From: CAVPJW01 sp963705525 | GTDB lineage: Bacteria; Acidobacteriota; Vicinamibacteria; Vicinamibacterales; CAVPJW01 | Assembly: GCA_963705525.1 (NCBI GenBank) | Contig: CAVPJW010000006.1 | Location: forward strand, 434,001-498,000 | Reading direction: 5' to 3' | Length of the DNA: 64,000 bases | Part shown: positions 45,597 through 53,483 of the stretch, piece by piece | Layout of the letters: every line of letters starts with the position of its first letter | How positions within the stretch are numbered: position 1 is the stretch's first letter | Translations under genes and position numbers: made by a program | The notes under the pieces: generated by a model | Databases searched by the model: none | Seen by the model: the letters and a program-made list of their open reading frames with translations, nothing else | What the model was told of the DNA's origin: nothing

Positions 45597-47437
45597 CAGT
45601 CCGACTCGGAATCGATCTGCCAGGCGTTGGCTACCTTGCGAAGCTTGAAGGTGAATATGCGTGTCTCCGTCCTCACTTCGCCCGTGGTCAGGGAGCCGAC
45701 GGCGATGGTCCCCTGACAATGGGCGGTGACGACCGGAAGGGCGATCTCGTAGGAGCACGCACCGAGCGCCACCTGGCGGGGCCCCTCGTCCTCGCCTGGC
45801 GCGAGAACGGTCTCGTCCGCGGTTGGCCATGCCTCTCGAAGTGCCGTGATGTTCGATGCGTTGAACGCGAGTTCGTATCGAGCGATGACATTCCGAACCT
45901 CGAGCTGATCGATGTCAGCGAGCTCGGTAGCTGTCGGAGGGGGCGGAGGCGACTCAGGAATTGGCACGGGAGTACCAGTCCCCACGTCTGTTGGGGAGGG
46001 GCTTTCCGTCTGGCTGGGTGCAGCCTCGCCGAATCCAATCGTGGCCACGCTGGTCGCCGCGCCGGGCGCCTGACGCGGAGGCGGAGCGCTCGGCGAATCG
46101 GAGGCAGTCGCCTGGTTTGTGGGAACCTGGACCGCCGGAACTTCTGTCTCCGTCGGCGGAGGCGATATCGTCGCGACAGATTGGGTGGCGACTGGTGCGG
46201 CATGCGAGGCCGGCCCCGCGATTTCGACTCGGGGTGGTGAGGTCAGTTGGGCTCCGATGAACCAGGCCTCTCCGAGTGAAACCAGCGCCAGAACGAGCAC
46301 CGCAGCCTTGAGCACCTTGACTTCACGCTGCAGCGCGACAAACACAGGAGCGGCGGGCAAGCTGCGCAGTTCGGGCACCGACTCGGCGCGGGGTGCATAG
46401 GCGCGCGAGGCTGCCGGAGGCGCAACTGCAACCGCAGTCGTGGTCGGCGCGATTCCTGGGCCCTGCGTCGGTGTCGTGCTCGACGCGAGAAAGGAGCGGA
46501 GCGCCGACTGCGTTGCGAGCGGAACGCGGAGCCGGCTCAGGATGGCGTCGAATGCAGTCAGCGCCTGATCGGCAGAGCCGAAGGAATCCGGATCGATCTG
46601 CAGCAGCTTCTGGAGCCACGTTCTGAGTGCCGGGCGAAGTGTGGACGCGGCGAAGGTGTCCGCGGCCTGCTCCGTCAGGCTGGGGAGCGCTGCGGGATAC
46701 TCGTCCGATCTGAGCGGGCGATTGATGAGCAGCGCCAGTGCGACCATCCCGATCTGCAGGCAATCGGTTCGTTGGTCGAACGAGGACGCCCGACCAGATG
46801 CGGCAACAGGGATTCGCAACTCCTTCCAGAACCTTGCGGTCGGCCATGGGAGCGTCGCGAATGCCGGACCGAGGACGTACTCGTGGATCACCACACGTCC
46901 TTCCGCGGTCACGACCAGCCGCTCCGGATTGATCGCGCCGTGCACAATACCCTCGCCGCGCAGGTGCAGCGCGGCAATGGCAGCCACGAGCTGTTTGATC
47001 AAGAGGAATGCAGCAACGGTTTCGAGGACGGCATTCTTTCTGGCAGCCCCGGCCAGGATTTCCGACAGGCGAGACCCCTGAGCGTGTGTTGACACGAGCG
47101 CAATGCCACCGCCGGGCTCCGGAAGCCGTTCGACGCGCCAGACCCGCGCGAAGGACAGATCGTCGAGCGCGGCGAGATGACGAGTCTGCTCACGGACCGC
47201 ACGCTCGAAGGCCGGATAGTCGAAGAGCCGCGAATGAAGGCGCAGGAGCTCCAGGGCGCTCTGCTCCGTGTTATCAAAGAGCAGCAAACGATCGCCAAGC
47301 GCATCCGAAAATCCCTGCGCGTACCAGGCAAACAGCCCCGGTGCCGGTCCTGCCGTTGACCCTGAGATCGGAGGAGCGCTGGCCGTGGAGAGGCTGGGCC
47401 GGGGGCGCGATGCTGGAAGATCGTCCGAACGAATCAC
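45596..47437 (-). CDS. membrane protein with pseudokinase domain and C-terminal NTF2-like domain
   Basis: A protein of 613 residues. Residues about 40-305 resemble a Ser/Thr protein kinase: the C-lobe helix LLIKQLVAAIAALHLRGEG is followed by IVHGAINPERLVVTAEGRVV, the place of the HRDxKxxN loop, and TDCLQIGMVALALLINRPL. The catalytic aspartate is lost (HGA at 166-168 instead of HRD) and the DFG place reads HEY (185-187), so it should not phosphorylate. A membrane helix lies at about 376-398 (VLKAAVLVLALVSLGEAWFI). A proline-serine-threonine linker leads to a domain starting IDQLEVRNVIARYELAFNAS, typical of NTF2/SnoaL-like folds. It could read out an envelope signal. It is 40 bases after the RskA-like gene. 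Confidence 0.75.
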   Translation of the reverse strand: MIRSDDLPASRPRPSLSTASAPPISGSTAGPAPGLFAWYAQGFSDALGDRLLLFDNTEQSALELLRLHSRLFDYPAFERAVREQTRHLAALDDLSFARVWRVERLPEPGGGIALVSTHAQGSRLSEILAGAARKNAVLETVAAFLLIKQLVAAIAALHLRGEGIVHGAINPERLVVTAEGRVVIHEYVLGPAFATLPWPTARFWKELRIPVAASGRASSFDQRTDCLQIGMVALALLINRPLRSDEYPAALPSLTEQAADTFAASTLRPALRTWLQKLLQIDPDSFGSADQALTAFDAILSRLRVPLATQSALRSFLASSTTPTQGPGIAPTTTAVAVAPPAASRAYAPRAESVPELRSLPAAPVFVALQREVKVLKAAVLVLALVSLGEAWFIGAQLTSPPRVEIAGPASHAAPVATQSVATISPPPTETEVPAVQVPTNQATASDSPSAPPPRQAPGAATSVATIGFGEAAPSQTESPSPTDVGTGTPVPIPESPPPPPTATELADIDQLEVRNVIARYELAFNASNITALREAWPTADETVLAPGEDEGPRQVALGACSYEIALPVVTAHCQGTIAVGSLTTGEVRTETRIFTFKLRKVANAWQIDSESD

Positions 47438-47477
47438 AAAGTTTCTGCGACGGGGTGGCCGACGACGTGCCGCACGA

Positions 47478-48662
47478 TCACTGTTCCGTGGTCAAGTAGA
47501 CGCGACCGCTGGGCAGCGACGAACCCTCTTTCGCTTCGGCCGTGATGCTCAGCGCGACCGGTTTGGGGAACGTCAACGCGCTACTGATCACGATACTACC
47601 TCGACCGCTCTGATCGGCGGCAAAAACGCCCGCACTGCGCGGTGTTCCGCCGGACAGCACCCACGCCTGAAACGCGCGGGTCGGAGGCAGCGCCGGAAGT
47701 CGCGAGGCGCTCAGGACGAGCCCGCGCGACCGGCTCCACAGGACCTGCGCATAGGCCGCGCGCGCGAGAGGCGTGCCTTTCAGATCGAACCGCACAAGAT
47801 CCGGCGCCGCCAGCACGTCGGAGACGGCCTGCGCTCTGAGCGCACGCTGCTCGGCCGCGCGAATCTGCTCGATGGAGACCTGCATCTGCTGCTCGGACGC
47901 CTGGCGCGCGTCGCCGGCGGTCCGTTCCGCGAGCGCGAGGCGCACGTCGGCCGCCCGTGAGCGGGCCTCGAGCGTCCCCAATCGGTCGCGCAGGCGCCAA
48001 CTGTAGAAAGCCAGTGCCATGGCCGCCAACACGACGACGACCGTCGCCACCTGCCACGAGCTGGAGGATCGGTCGATTGCGGTGGATCCGCTCCCGCGAG
48101 GAGGCAGATCGGTGACCCGCGGCTCCGCGAGCCGTGGAAGAGTGGACGGGCGATCGAGCGCCCGCTCGGTCGCCGCCATGGCGGTGATGCTGGAGTCGCG
48201 GTCGGTTTCGCCTGACGCACCGCGCCGGAGCGACTGGTGCAGTTCGGCGATGCCTTCGAGTGCCCAGGGGGTTGCCGACGGCATCGCGCCGCCCGCCTGG
48301 GCCTCGAGGCTCGCTCCGACGCGCTGGGCGACCTCTTCCGCCGAACGGACTACGGCCCCGTGAATCTTGTTCGACCAGTCGGCAATCTTGCGATCGATCG
48401 CCGCCGCGTGGGAACCGAAGAGGTCTTCGGCGAGCTGCACGCTCAGGTGAGCAGACTTGGCCACTTCGACGCAGGTTTGCCTGAGCTCGTTCGTCTTTCG
48501 ATCGAGCCCCGCAATTTGTTCGTCCATGTGCTCGAAGCGATGCTCCGCCTCGTCGAGTCGCTTGCGCAGGTCTCGAAGCTGTTGCAGCGTCGCGTCGATT
48601 TCCTCGAATTGAACCTGAGAGATAGATGGAACAGCTCTAGCGAATGGGGATCGCTCTTCCAT
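47478..48662 (-). CDS. coiled-coil membrane protein with anti-sigma-K (RskA)-like domain
   Basis: A protein of 394 residues. Residues 18-62 form a coiled coil (EIDATLQQLRDLRKRLDEAE). One membrane helix lies at 203-222 (WQVATVVVVLAAMALAFYSW), followed by a second coiled stretch (about 225-285). The C-terminal 100 residues (TPLARAAYAQVLWSRSRG, LPALPPTRAFQAWVLSGGTP and VALSITAEAKEGSSLPSG) match the RskA-type periplasmic domain of anti-sigma factors, including the AWVL strand. No zinc-binding cytoplasmic anti-sigma head is seen; the cytoplasmic side is the coiled coil instead. It is the first gene of the leftward cluster, and no sigma factor adjoins it. Confidence 0.75.
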   Translation of the reverse strand: MEERSPFARAVPSISQVQFEEIDATLQQLRDLRKRLDEAEHRFEHMDEQIAGLDRKTNELRQTCVEVAKSAHLSVQLAEDLFGSHAAAIDRKIADWSNKIHGAVVRSAEEVAQRVGASLEAQAGGAMPSATPWALEGIAELHQSLRRGASGETDRDSSITAMAATERALDRPSTLPRLAEPRVTDLPPRGSGSTAIDRSSSSWQVATVVVVLAAMALAFYSWRLRDRLGTLEARSRAADVRLALAERTAGDARQASEQQMQVSIEQIRAAEQRALRAQAVSDVLAAPDLVRFDLKGTPLARAAYAQVLWSRSRGLVLSASRLPALPPTRAFQAWVLSGGTPRSAGVFAADQSGRGSIVISSALTFPKPVALSITAEAKEGSSLPSGRVYLTTEQ

Positions 48663-49092
48663 GGCGCAAATGATACAACCTTTCCCAGCCGGGTTTTTGA
48701 AGATTGTGCGCGTGTCGTCGATCAGGAATCGATCGCACCATCAACGCGTACTGCTGAGCATCCGATCGCCGGCGTGATCGACAGTCAGGGTTTCCGTACG
48801 CGCGCCGTCCGCCTACCGCGTCTCCCTCAGGCAGAGAGTCAACGCGACCAGAACGCGAAGCCGAGCACGGAGAGCATGGCAAGCTCCAGCATGCGCGCCG
48901 CGTCCAGGTCGCCCGCCGCGCGAACGGATCTCTCGGCCAGTTCTTCCGTTCAACGAGCGGCTGCGAACGGTCTTCCATGCCCCGGACGAAAAAATTGACT
49001 GGGAACAAACCGTATCTTGGCGGAAAATGGCGCGAGGCGCAACTGGAAACTGTTGGGTTTCCGCGTATCCGCGGCGAGTCAGGACAGCAGCG
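48663..49092. other. 430-base spacer with a possible short broken reading frame
   Basis: No full gene is seen. On the leftward strand (48978 to 48839) a frame beginning MEDRSQPLVER and, one frame away, EELAERSVRAAGDLDAARML and ELAMLSVLGFAFWSR, would give about 46 residues if one base were added. GC-rich third positions make this look coded, but I recognise no family. The rest holds the divergent start regions of the two neighbouring genes. Confidence 0.3.
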
Positions 49093-49464
49093 ATGAGCGA
49101 CGAGACTGGTGAGAAGAAGGCGCGCGCCGTCTCTTTTCTGGCACGACCCGCGATCCTGATCGGTCGGACGCTCGGCCGCCTGCGGTCGCGTATCGGTCAG
49201 GTCGCCGGTCGGCTCGCCGATCCACCACATGCTTCACCCGCCGGCAACACTCCTGGCGCGACGGCGGGCGCTCGCTCTGCGCCACCCTCGAAGGATGACG
49301 AGTTCGTGGCGGCATGGAAGGCGGCCTGGCAGGATGGTTATCTGGCCGCCGAGCGTGGCGAGAGCATCGCCACGTGCCCGTTTGGGCCAGGCCCGTCGCG
49401 CGACGCATGGACAGCCGGGCACAAGTGGAAGGATCGGCGCTCCCGTTACCGTCCCGCGTTGTAG
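49093..49464 (+). CDS. protein with ribosome modulation factor (RMF)-like C-terminus
   Basis: A protein of 123 residues from the ATG at 49093, with AGGA 9 bases upstream. The first 60 residues are basic and of low complexity (LARPAILIGRTLGRLRSRIG). The last 55 residues, DEFVAAWKAAWQDGYLAAER, then GESIATCPFGPGPSRDAW and TAGHKWKD, follow the RMF pattern: a first helix ending in GY/AG, a short loop, a CP-aromatic turn, then a helix with R..W..G. RMF shuts down ribosomes by making 100S dimers in stationary phase. The extra basic N-terminus is not in E. coli RMF. The similarity is by pattern only and needs a profile search. Confidence 0.55.
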   Translation: MSDETGEKKARAVSFLARPAILIGRTLGRLRSRIGQVAGRLADPPHASPAGNTPGATAGARSAPPSKDDEFVAAWKAAWQDGYLAAERGESIATCPFGPGPSRDAWTAGHKWKDRRSRYRPAL

Positions 49465-49548
49465 CCCCTTCTCTCACCGGCGCCATCCTCCGTGCGCCCA
49501 GACCATAACGCGCTAGACTGACGGCTTGGGAAAGGCGGAACCGTACCG

Positions 49549-49977
49549 ATGGACCTGTACCGAGTCTCGATCGCGATCACCATCACCGGCACGATCGCCT
49601 ATCACGTCCTCAACAAGGCTGTCAGCCCCGACGTGCATCCCGCCATGTCGCTCGTCGCGACCTACATCGTGGCGCTCGCCTCGTCGATGGCGATCTACAT
49701 GGCGGATGCGGGGGCAGCGACGTTCTTCGAAGGCGCCGCCCGTCTCAACTGGGCCAGCTGGGTACTCGGCATCGCCGTCACCGTGATCGAATTCGGATTC
49801 GTCATCGTGTACAGGGCCGGTTGGGTCCTTGGCAACGCACAGCTCACGTCGACAGTGGCCGCCACGATGCTTCTCATTCCTATCGGGATCATGGTGTTTC
49901 ACGAGCGCCTGTCTCCGTCGCAGAGTCTAGGCATCGTACTGGCGCTCACCGGCATGGTGCTCATGAGCCGGCGCTGA
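49549..49977 (+). CDS. small EamA/DMT-type membrane protein
   Basis: A protein of 142 residues with four or five helices (VSIAITITGTIAYHVLNKAV, ATYIVALASSMAIYM, WASWVLGIAVTVIEFGFVIV, TVAATMLLIPIGIMVFHERL, LGIVLALTGMVLMSRR). The last pair, with FHERLSPSQSLGIVLALTG, is the usual end of an EamA half-unit, so it is probably one of the short drug/metabolite transporters that work as dimers, as SMR proteins do. The substrate is unknown. It is 84 bases after the RMF-like gene and 17 bases before the lipase maturation factor gene. Confidence 0.75.
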   Translation: MDLYRVSIAITITGTIAYHVLNKAVSPDVHPAMSLVATYIVALASSMAIYMADAGAATFFEGAARLNWASWVLGIAVTVIEFGFVIVYRAGWVLGNAQLTSTVAATMLLIPIGIMVFHERLSPSQSLGIVLALTGMVLMSRR

Positions 49978-49994
49978 GCATTCGGGGCCAATCC

Positions 49995-51890
49995 GTGAAC
50001 GACGTGTCGCACGTCGCTCGTCTGCCGCCTCACCCGTTCCTGATCTTCGACGGCACTTGCGGTTTTTGCCGGCTCTGGATCGCGCGGTGGCGACAGATCA
50101 CGGGTGACACCGTCGAATACCTGCCTTACCAGGATCCACAAGTCCCGGATCTCTTCCCGGAGCTGGACCTCGCCGCCTGCGCCCGGGCCGTGCACTTTGT
50201 CGACGTGGACGGCCGCGTCTCGCGTGGTGCTCGCGCGGTGTTCGAGTCGCTCGACCATCGAACCGTCGGCCGCGGTCATCTCAAATGGACCTACGAACAT
50301 CTTCCCGGCTTCGCCTGGGCGAGCGAGGCCGCGTATCGACTCGTGGCCGATCATCGCAATGCCGCGGGTCGCGTGACGGCCCTCGCCTGGGGTCCCTCGG
50401 TCGAGCGTCAGGGAATGATGCGGACGCGCGCGCTCTTTCTCCGCCTTCTGGGCGTCGTGTACTTCCTGGCGTTTCTCTCCCTGTGGGTTCAGGTCGACGG
50501 GCTGATCGGCAGCAGGGGAATCCTCCCCGCGGCCGAGTACATGGCGGGTGCCCGCGCGTGGGCGAACGAACAGCGCCTCGGTGTGGACGCGTTTCGATTG
50601 CTGCCGACGCTCACGTGGTGGAGTGCCGGCGACGGTTTCCTGCACGCGCTCTGCGCAGGCGGAGCGGCGGCGGCGCTTCTGCTTGCGGGCGGCGTCGCGC
50701 CGGCCGCGACCACGTTCCTCCTCTGGCTCGACTATCTGTCGTTGTCAGTGGTGTCGAGGGATTTCCTGTCATTCCAGTGGGACGCCCTGCTCCTTGAAAC
50801 GGGACTGCTCGCGGTCTTCCTGTCGCCCTGGTCGCTGACGCTCTCGCGTGCGCGATCGGCGCCATCGCGTGTGGTTGTCGGCCTGTTGAAGTGGCTCCTG
50901 TTCAGGCTCATGTTCAGTTCGGGAGTGGTCAAGCTCGCCAGTGGTGATCCTTCCTGGCGCGACCTCACGGCACTGACCTACCACTATGAAACCCAGCCGC
51001 TCCCCACATGGATCGGGTGGTACGCCCATCAACTCCCGCTCTGGTTCCAGAAGCTTTCAGCGACGACGATGTTCACCATCGAGCTGGCGGTGCCTTTTCT
51101 CATCTTCGCGCCCCGGCGGCTTCGCCTCGTCGCCGCAGGCGCATTCGTCGCGTTTCAGGCGCTCATCGCGGCGACAGGGAACTACTGTTTCTTTGGGTTG
51201 CTCACGATCGTGTTGTGCGTGGCGCTGCTCGACGATTCCGCGCTCAGAGCCGCGACGCCAGGCTGGTTACGTGCACGGGAGGAGTCTCCTGCTGACGTCG
51301 TCGATCGCGGGCGATGGCCGCGATGGATCATTGGCGCGATCACGGCCGTCGTTCTCATCGCATCGTCTATCGAGCTCGGCTGGGCCTTTCGCACAGACCT
51401 GCCCTGGCCATCTCCCCTTGTCGCCGTCTTTCGGCTCGTCGCGCCGTTTCGAAGCGTGAACGGCTACGGTTTGTTCATGGTGATGACCAAGTCGAGGCCC
51501 GAGATCGTGATCGAAGGCAGTAACGATGGACTCACATGGCGTGCGTACGAGTTCAGATACAAGCCAGGCGATCTCTCTCGTCGTCCTGCTTTTGTCGCAC
51601 CTCATCAGCCGAGGCTTGACTGGCAGATGTGGTTCGCCGCGCTCGGGTCCTGGGAAGACAACCCCTGGCTTCAGCGCTTCTGCCAGCGACTCTTGTCTGG
51701 ATCACCACCCGTCCTTGGGCTGCTGGCGGTCAATCCGTTTCCGGAGCAGCCCCCACAGCAGCTGCGCGCCATGTTGTACGTCTACCGCTTCTCGAATGCC
51801 GAGGAGCGGCGGCGAACCGGACAATGGTGGCACCGCGAATTGCGTGAGCAGTATTCGCCGGTGCTGTCGCGGTCCAGTCTGATTCCCTGA
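49995..51890 (+). CDS. DCC1-type thiol oxidoreductase fused to a lipase maturation factor
   Basis: A protein of 631 residues. Residues 13-130 form a DCC1 (DUF393) thioredoxin-like domain with the catalytic FDGTCGFCRLWIARWRQITG (Cys22 and Cys25). The rest is a lipase maturation factor (LMF1/2) membrane protein: LLGVVYFLAFLSLWVQVDGL, DFLSFQWDALLLETGLLAVF, VVVGLLKWLLFRLMFSSGVV, KLASGDPSWRDLTALTYHYE, and the C-terminal VNGYGLFMVMTKSRPEIVIE with EFRYKPGDLSRRPAFVAPHQ. LMF proteins help lipases fold and form disulphides in eukaryotes; the bacterial ones are less studied. A disulphide domain in the same chain fits this. The start is a GTG at 49995; GTG at 50004 is also in frame. Confidence 0.88.
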   Translation: MNDVSHVARLPPHPFLIFDGTCGFCRLWIARWRQITGDTVEYLPYQDPQVPDLFPELDLAACARAVHFVDVDGRVSRGARAVFESLDHRTVGRGHLKWTYEHLPGFAWASEAAYRLVADHRNAAGRVTALAWGPSVERQGMMRTRALFLRLLGVVYFLAFLSLWVQVDGLIGSRGILPAAEYMAGARAWANEQRLGVDAFRLLPTLTWWSAGDGFLHALCAGGAAAALLLAGGVAPAATTFLLWLDYLSLSVVSRDFLSFQWDALLLETGLLAVFLSPWSLTLSRARSAPSRVVVGLLKWLLFRLMFSSGVVKLASGDPSWRDLTALTYHYETQPLPTWIGWYAHQLPLWFQKLSATTMFTIELAVPFLIFAPRRLRLVAAGAFVAFQALIAATGNYCFFGLLTIVLCVALLDDSALRAATPGWLRAREESPADVVDRGRWPRWIIGAITAVVLIASSIELGWAFRTDLPWPSPLVAVFRLVAPFRSVNGYGLFMVMTKSRPEIVIEGSNDGLTWRAYEFRYKPGDLSRRPAFVAPHQPRLDWQMWFAALGSWEDNPWLQRFCQRLLSGSPPVLGLLAVNPFPEQPPQQLRAMLYVYRFSNAEERRRTGQWWHRELREQYSPVLSRSSLIP

Positions 51891-52044
51891 CAACCTTCCG
51901 TGGCCGAGGTGCGGGCATAGCCGCCACGCCGCACGCCAAGTCTGCCTCATCGTCCGGCGCACGAGCTTGGGCGGCTCAATCATCACCTCCCGCTCGAACA
52001 ATCAGTTAGCGCCAGCTTGCGAATCGATGAATGCCGCGTCCGAC

Positions 52045-52089
52045 AGCACAGGATTTGCACCGAAGCCGGCTGGTGCTGGTTCCTGTGCT
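52045..52089 (+). other. structured 5' leader hairpin
   Basis: AGCACAGGA (52045-52053) pairs perfectly with TCCTGTGCT (52081-52089). Inside, after a small internal loop, GCACC (52057-52061) pairs with GGTGC (52072-52076) around gaagccggct. It ends 7 bases before the AAGGAGG ribosome site of the next gene. It does not match a riboswitch I know. The rest of the spacer from 51891 shows nothing else. Confidence 0.5.
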
Positions 52090-52110
52090 TCGCCGCAAGG
52101 AGGTGAAGTC

Positions 52111-52527
52111 ATGAGGCTCAATCGACTCGTCGTGGTGTCGCTCGTCGCCGCCGCCCTTGGCCTGCTCGTCTCGTCGAGCGCACGCGCAGATGAATGGGAC
52201 CGGAAGACGATCGTGACATTCAGACAACCGTTCAGGGTGCCCGGCCGTTCGCTGCCCGCGGGCCACTACGTCTTCAAGATTGCCGATGCCGAGACCATTC
52301 CTCATCTCGTACAGATCTTCGATGCGCACGAGCGGCATCTCGTGGCCACCCTGCTCGCGGTGCCCGACTACCTGACGAAACCCGCCGAGCACGCCGAGTT
52401 CCTTCTGGATCCTCGAAGCGAGCGAGGTCCGGAAGCGCTCCGCGCGTGGTGGTTCCCGGGCGACACGGTTGCCGAGGCGTTCATCTATCCGCACGTGAAT
52501 ACCGAGCAAATCGCGCGAGTCCAGTAG
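52111..52527 (+). CDS. small exported protein of unknown function
   Basis: A protein of 138 residues from the ATG at 52111, with a full Shine-Dalgarno AAGGAGG 7 bases upstream. The signal peptide (MRLNRLVVVSLVAAALGLLV...ARA) is followed by DEWDRKTIVTFRQPFRVPGR, SLPAGHYVFKIADA and HLVQIFDAHERHLVATLLAV. The PAGxYVFK strand pattern recurs in small exported proteins of Acidobacteriota whose job is unknown. It is followed by a perfect terminator-type hairpin and preceded by a structured leader, so it is probably a single-gene transcript under its own control. Confidence 0.8.
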   Translation: MRLNRLVVVSLVAAALGLLVSSSARADEWDRKTIVTFRQPFRVPGRSLPAGHYVFKIADAETIPHLVQIFDAHERHLVATLLAVPDYLTKPAEHAEFLLDPRSERGPEALRAWWFPGDTVAEAFIYPHVNTEQIARVQ

Positions 52528-52565
52528 TCCTCACTCGCCGACGCTGTTGTGGAGGCGGAGGCCGC

Positions 52566-52590
52566 GAGGCCGGATTGACGATCCGGCCTC
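52566..52590 (+). terminator. terminator-type hairpin after the small exported protein
   Basis: GAGGCCGGAT (52566-52575) pairs perfectly with ATCCGGCCTC (52581-52590) around TGACG, 39 bases after the stop. It has no clear T-tract. The remaining bases up to 52795 show no gene, and GGGAGG lies just before the next start. Confidence 0.7.
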
Positions 52591-52795
52591 GTGTGCTCGT
52601 CAGATGCCGCGATGGACTCTCGCGACCGCAGTGCGTCCTCGGCGAATGCCTCGACGGCCCCTTCCGTTCTGTTTCTCAAAGGAAATCCGCATTTCGGCAT
52701 CGCGTCGTTTGGCACTCAACTTGCTGCCTTGCTCTTTGAGGTGTCATTGACCAGCGAGGAGCAGCCAGCGCCGCGATCGAAGTTGGGAGGACATC

Positions 52796-53398
52796 ATGAG
52801 GCACCGACTAACAGCCGTGCTTGTGGTTGTCGGTTTGGGTGTAATGATGCCGCACGCGGCATTTGCGCAGGGGCCGTCCGGATATCTTCAGGGATTTGGC
52901 GGACTGACGTTGGGCAGTACATCGATGGATGGTCTCTTTGGCGGTGAAGCAGGCGCCAATCTCGGATCCCACGTACAGGTTTTTGGTGACGCCGGCTACA
53001 TGCGCGACATGCTGTCGTCCACGTTCCTTGGTGGGCTGATCGACGTGGCGGCCGATGCGGTGGGCGTAGGTGTCCGGCGGTCAGGTTTCTACGCCGACGG
53101 CGGCGTGCGCCTTCTGACGAGCGGCGGGCCCGTTCGAGGATATGTCGAAGGGTCTGCGGGAGCGGTGCGATTGAGCTACGGCGTCGACATCGGCAGCGAT
53201 CGATTCGGACTGTCGCCGGTGATCAACGGCGCCCTCAATCTCCTCGATCGGACGGAGCCCATGGTGGGTTTCGGCGGCGGGGTCATTCTGCAGCCGGGAC
53301 GGCTGATGGTGGATCTCGGGTATCGGCACAAGCGCGTGCTTGCTGGCAGCCCCTTTGGCATCAACCAGGTCCGAGCGGCCGTCGGCGTTATGTTCTGA
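52796..53398 (+). CDS. small outer membrane beta-barrel-like protein
   Basis: A protein of 200 residues with a signal peptide (MRHRLTAVLVVVGLGVMMPH...FAQ). It has repeated alternating strands with glycine turns (GYLQGFGGLTLGSTS, HVQVFGDAGYMRDMLSS, GFYADGGVRLLTSGGPVRG, YVEGSAGAVRLSYGVDIGS, PGRLMVDLGYRHKRVL) and ends in phenylalanine (AAVGVMF), the usual signal for outer-membrane insertion. About eight strands would fit. No function is evident. GGGAGG lies 7 bases upstream, and a strong hairpin follows the stop. Confidence 0.75.
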   Translation: MRHRLTAVLVVVGLGVMMPHAAFAQGPSGYLQGFGGLTLGSTSMDGLFGGEAGANLGSHVQVFGDAGYMRDMLSSTFLGGLIDVAADAVGVGVRRSGFYADGGVRLLTSGGPVRGYVEGSAGAVRLSYGVDIGSDRFGLSPVINGALNLLDRTEPMVGFGGGVILQPGRLMVDLGYRHKRVLAGSPFGINQVRAAVGVMF

Positions 53399-53410
53399 CC
53401 ACCGGCCGTC

Positions 53411-53440
53411 GGGTGGGAGCCGGCAAAATGGCTCCCACCC
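53411..53440 (+). terminator. terminator-type hairpin after the beta-barrel gene
   Basis: GGGTGGGAGCC (53411-53421) pairs perfectly with GGCTCCCACCC (53430-53440) around ggcaaaat, 12 bases after the stop. Confidence 0.75.
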
Positions 53441-53483
53441 GCGGCTGCGTCACTAGCGCTCTCGAGCCGACAATCCATAATGG

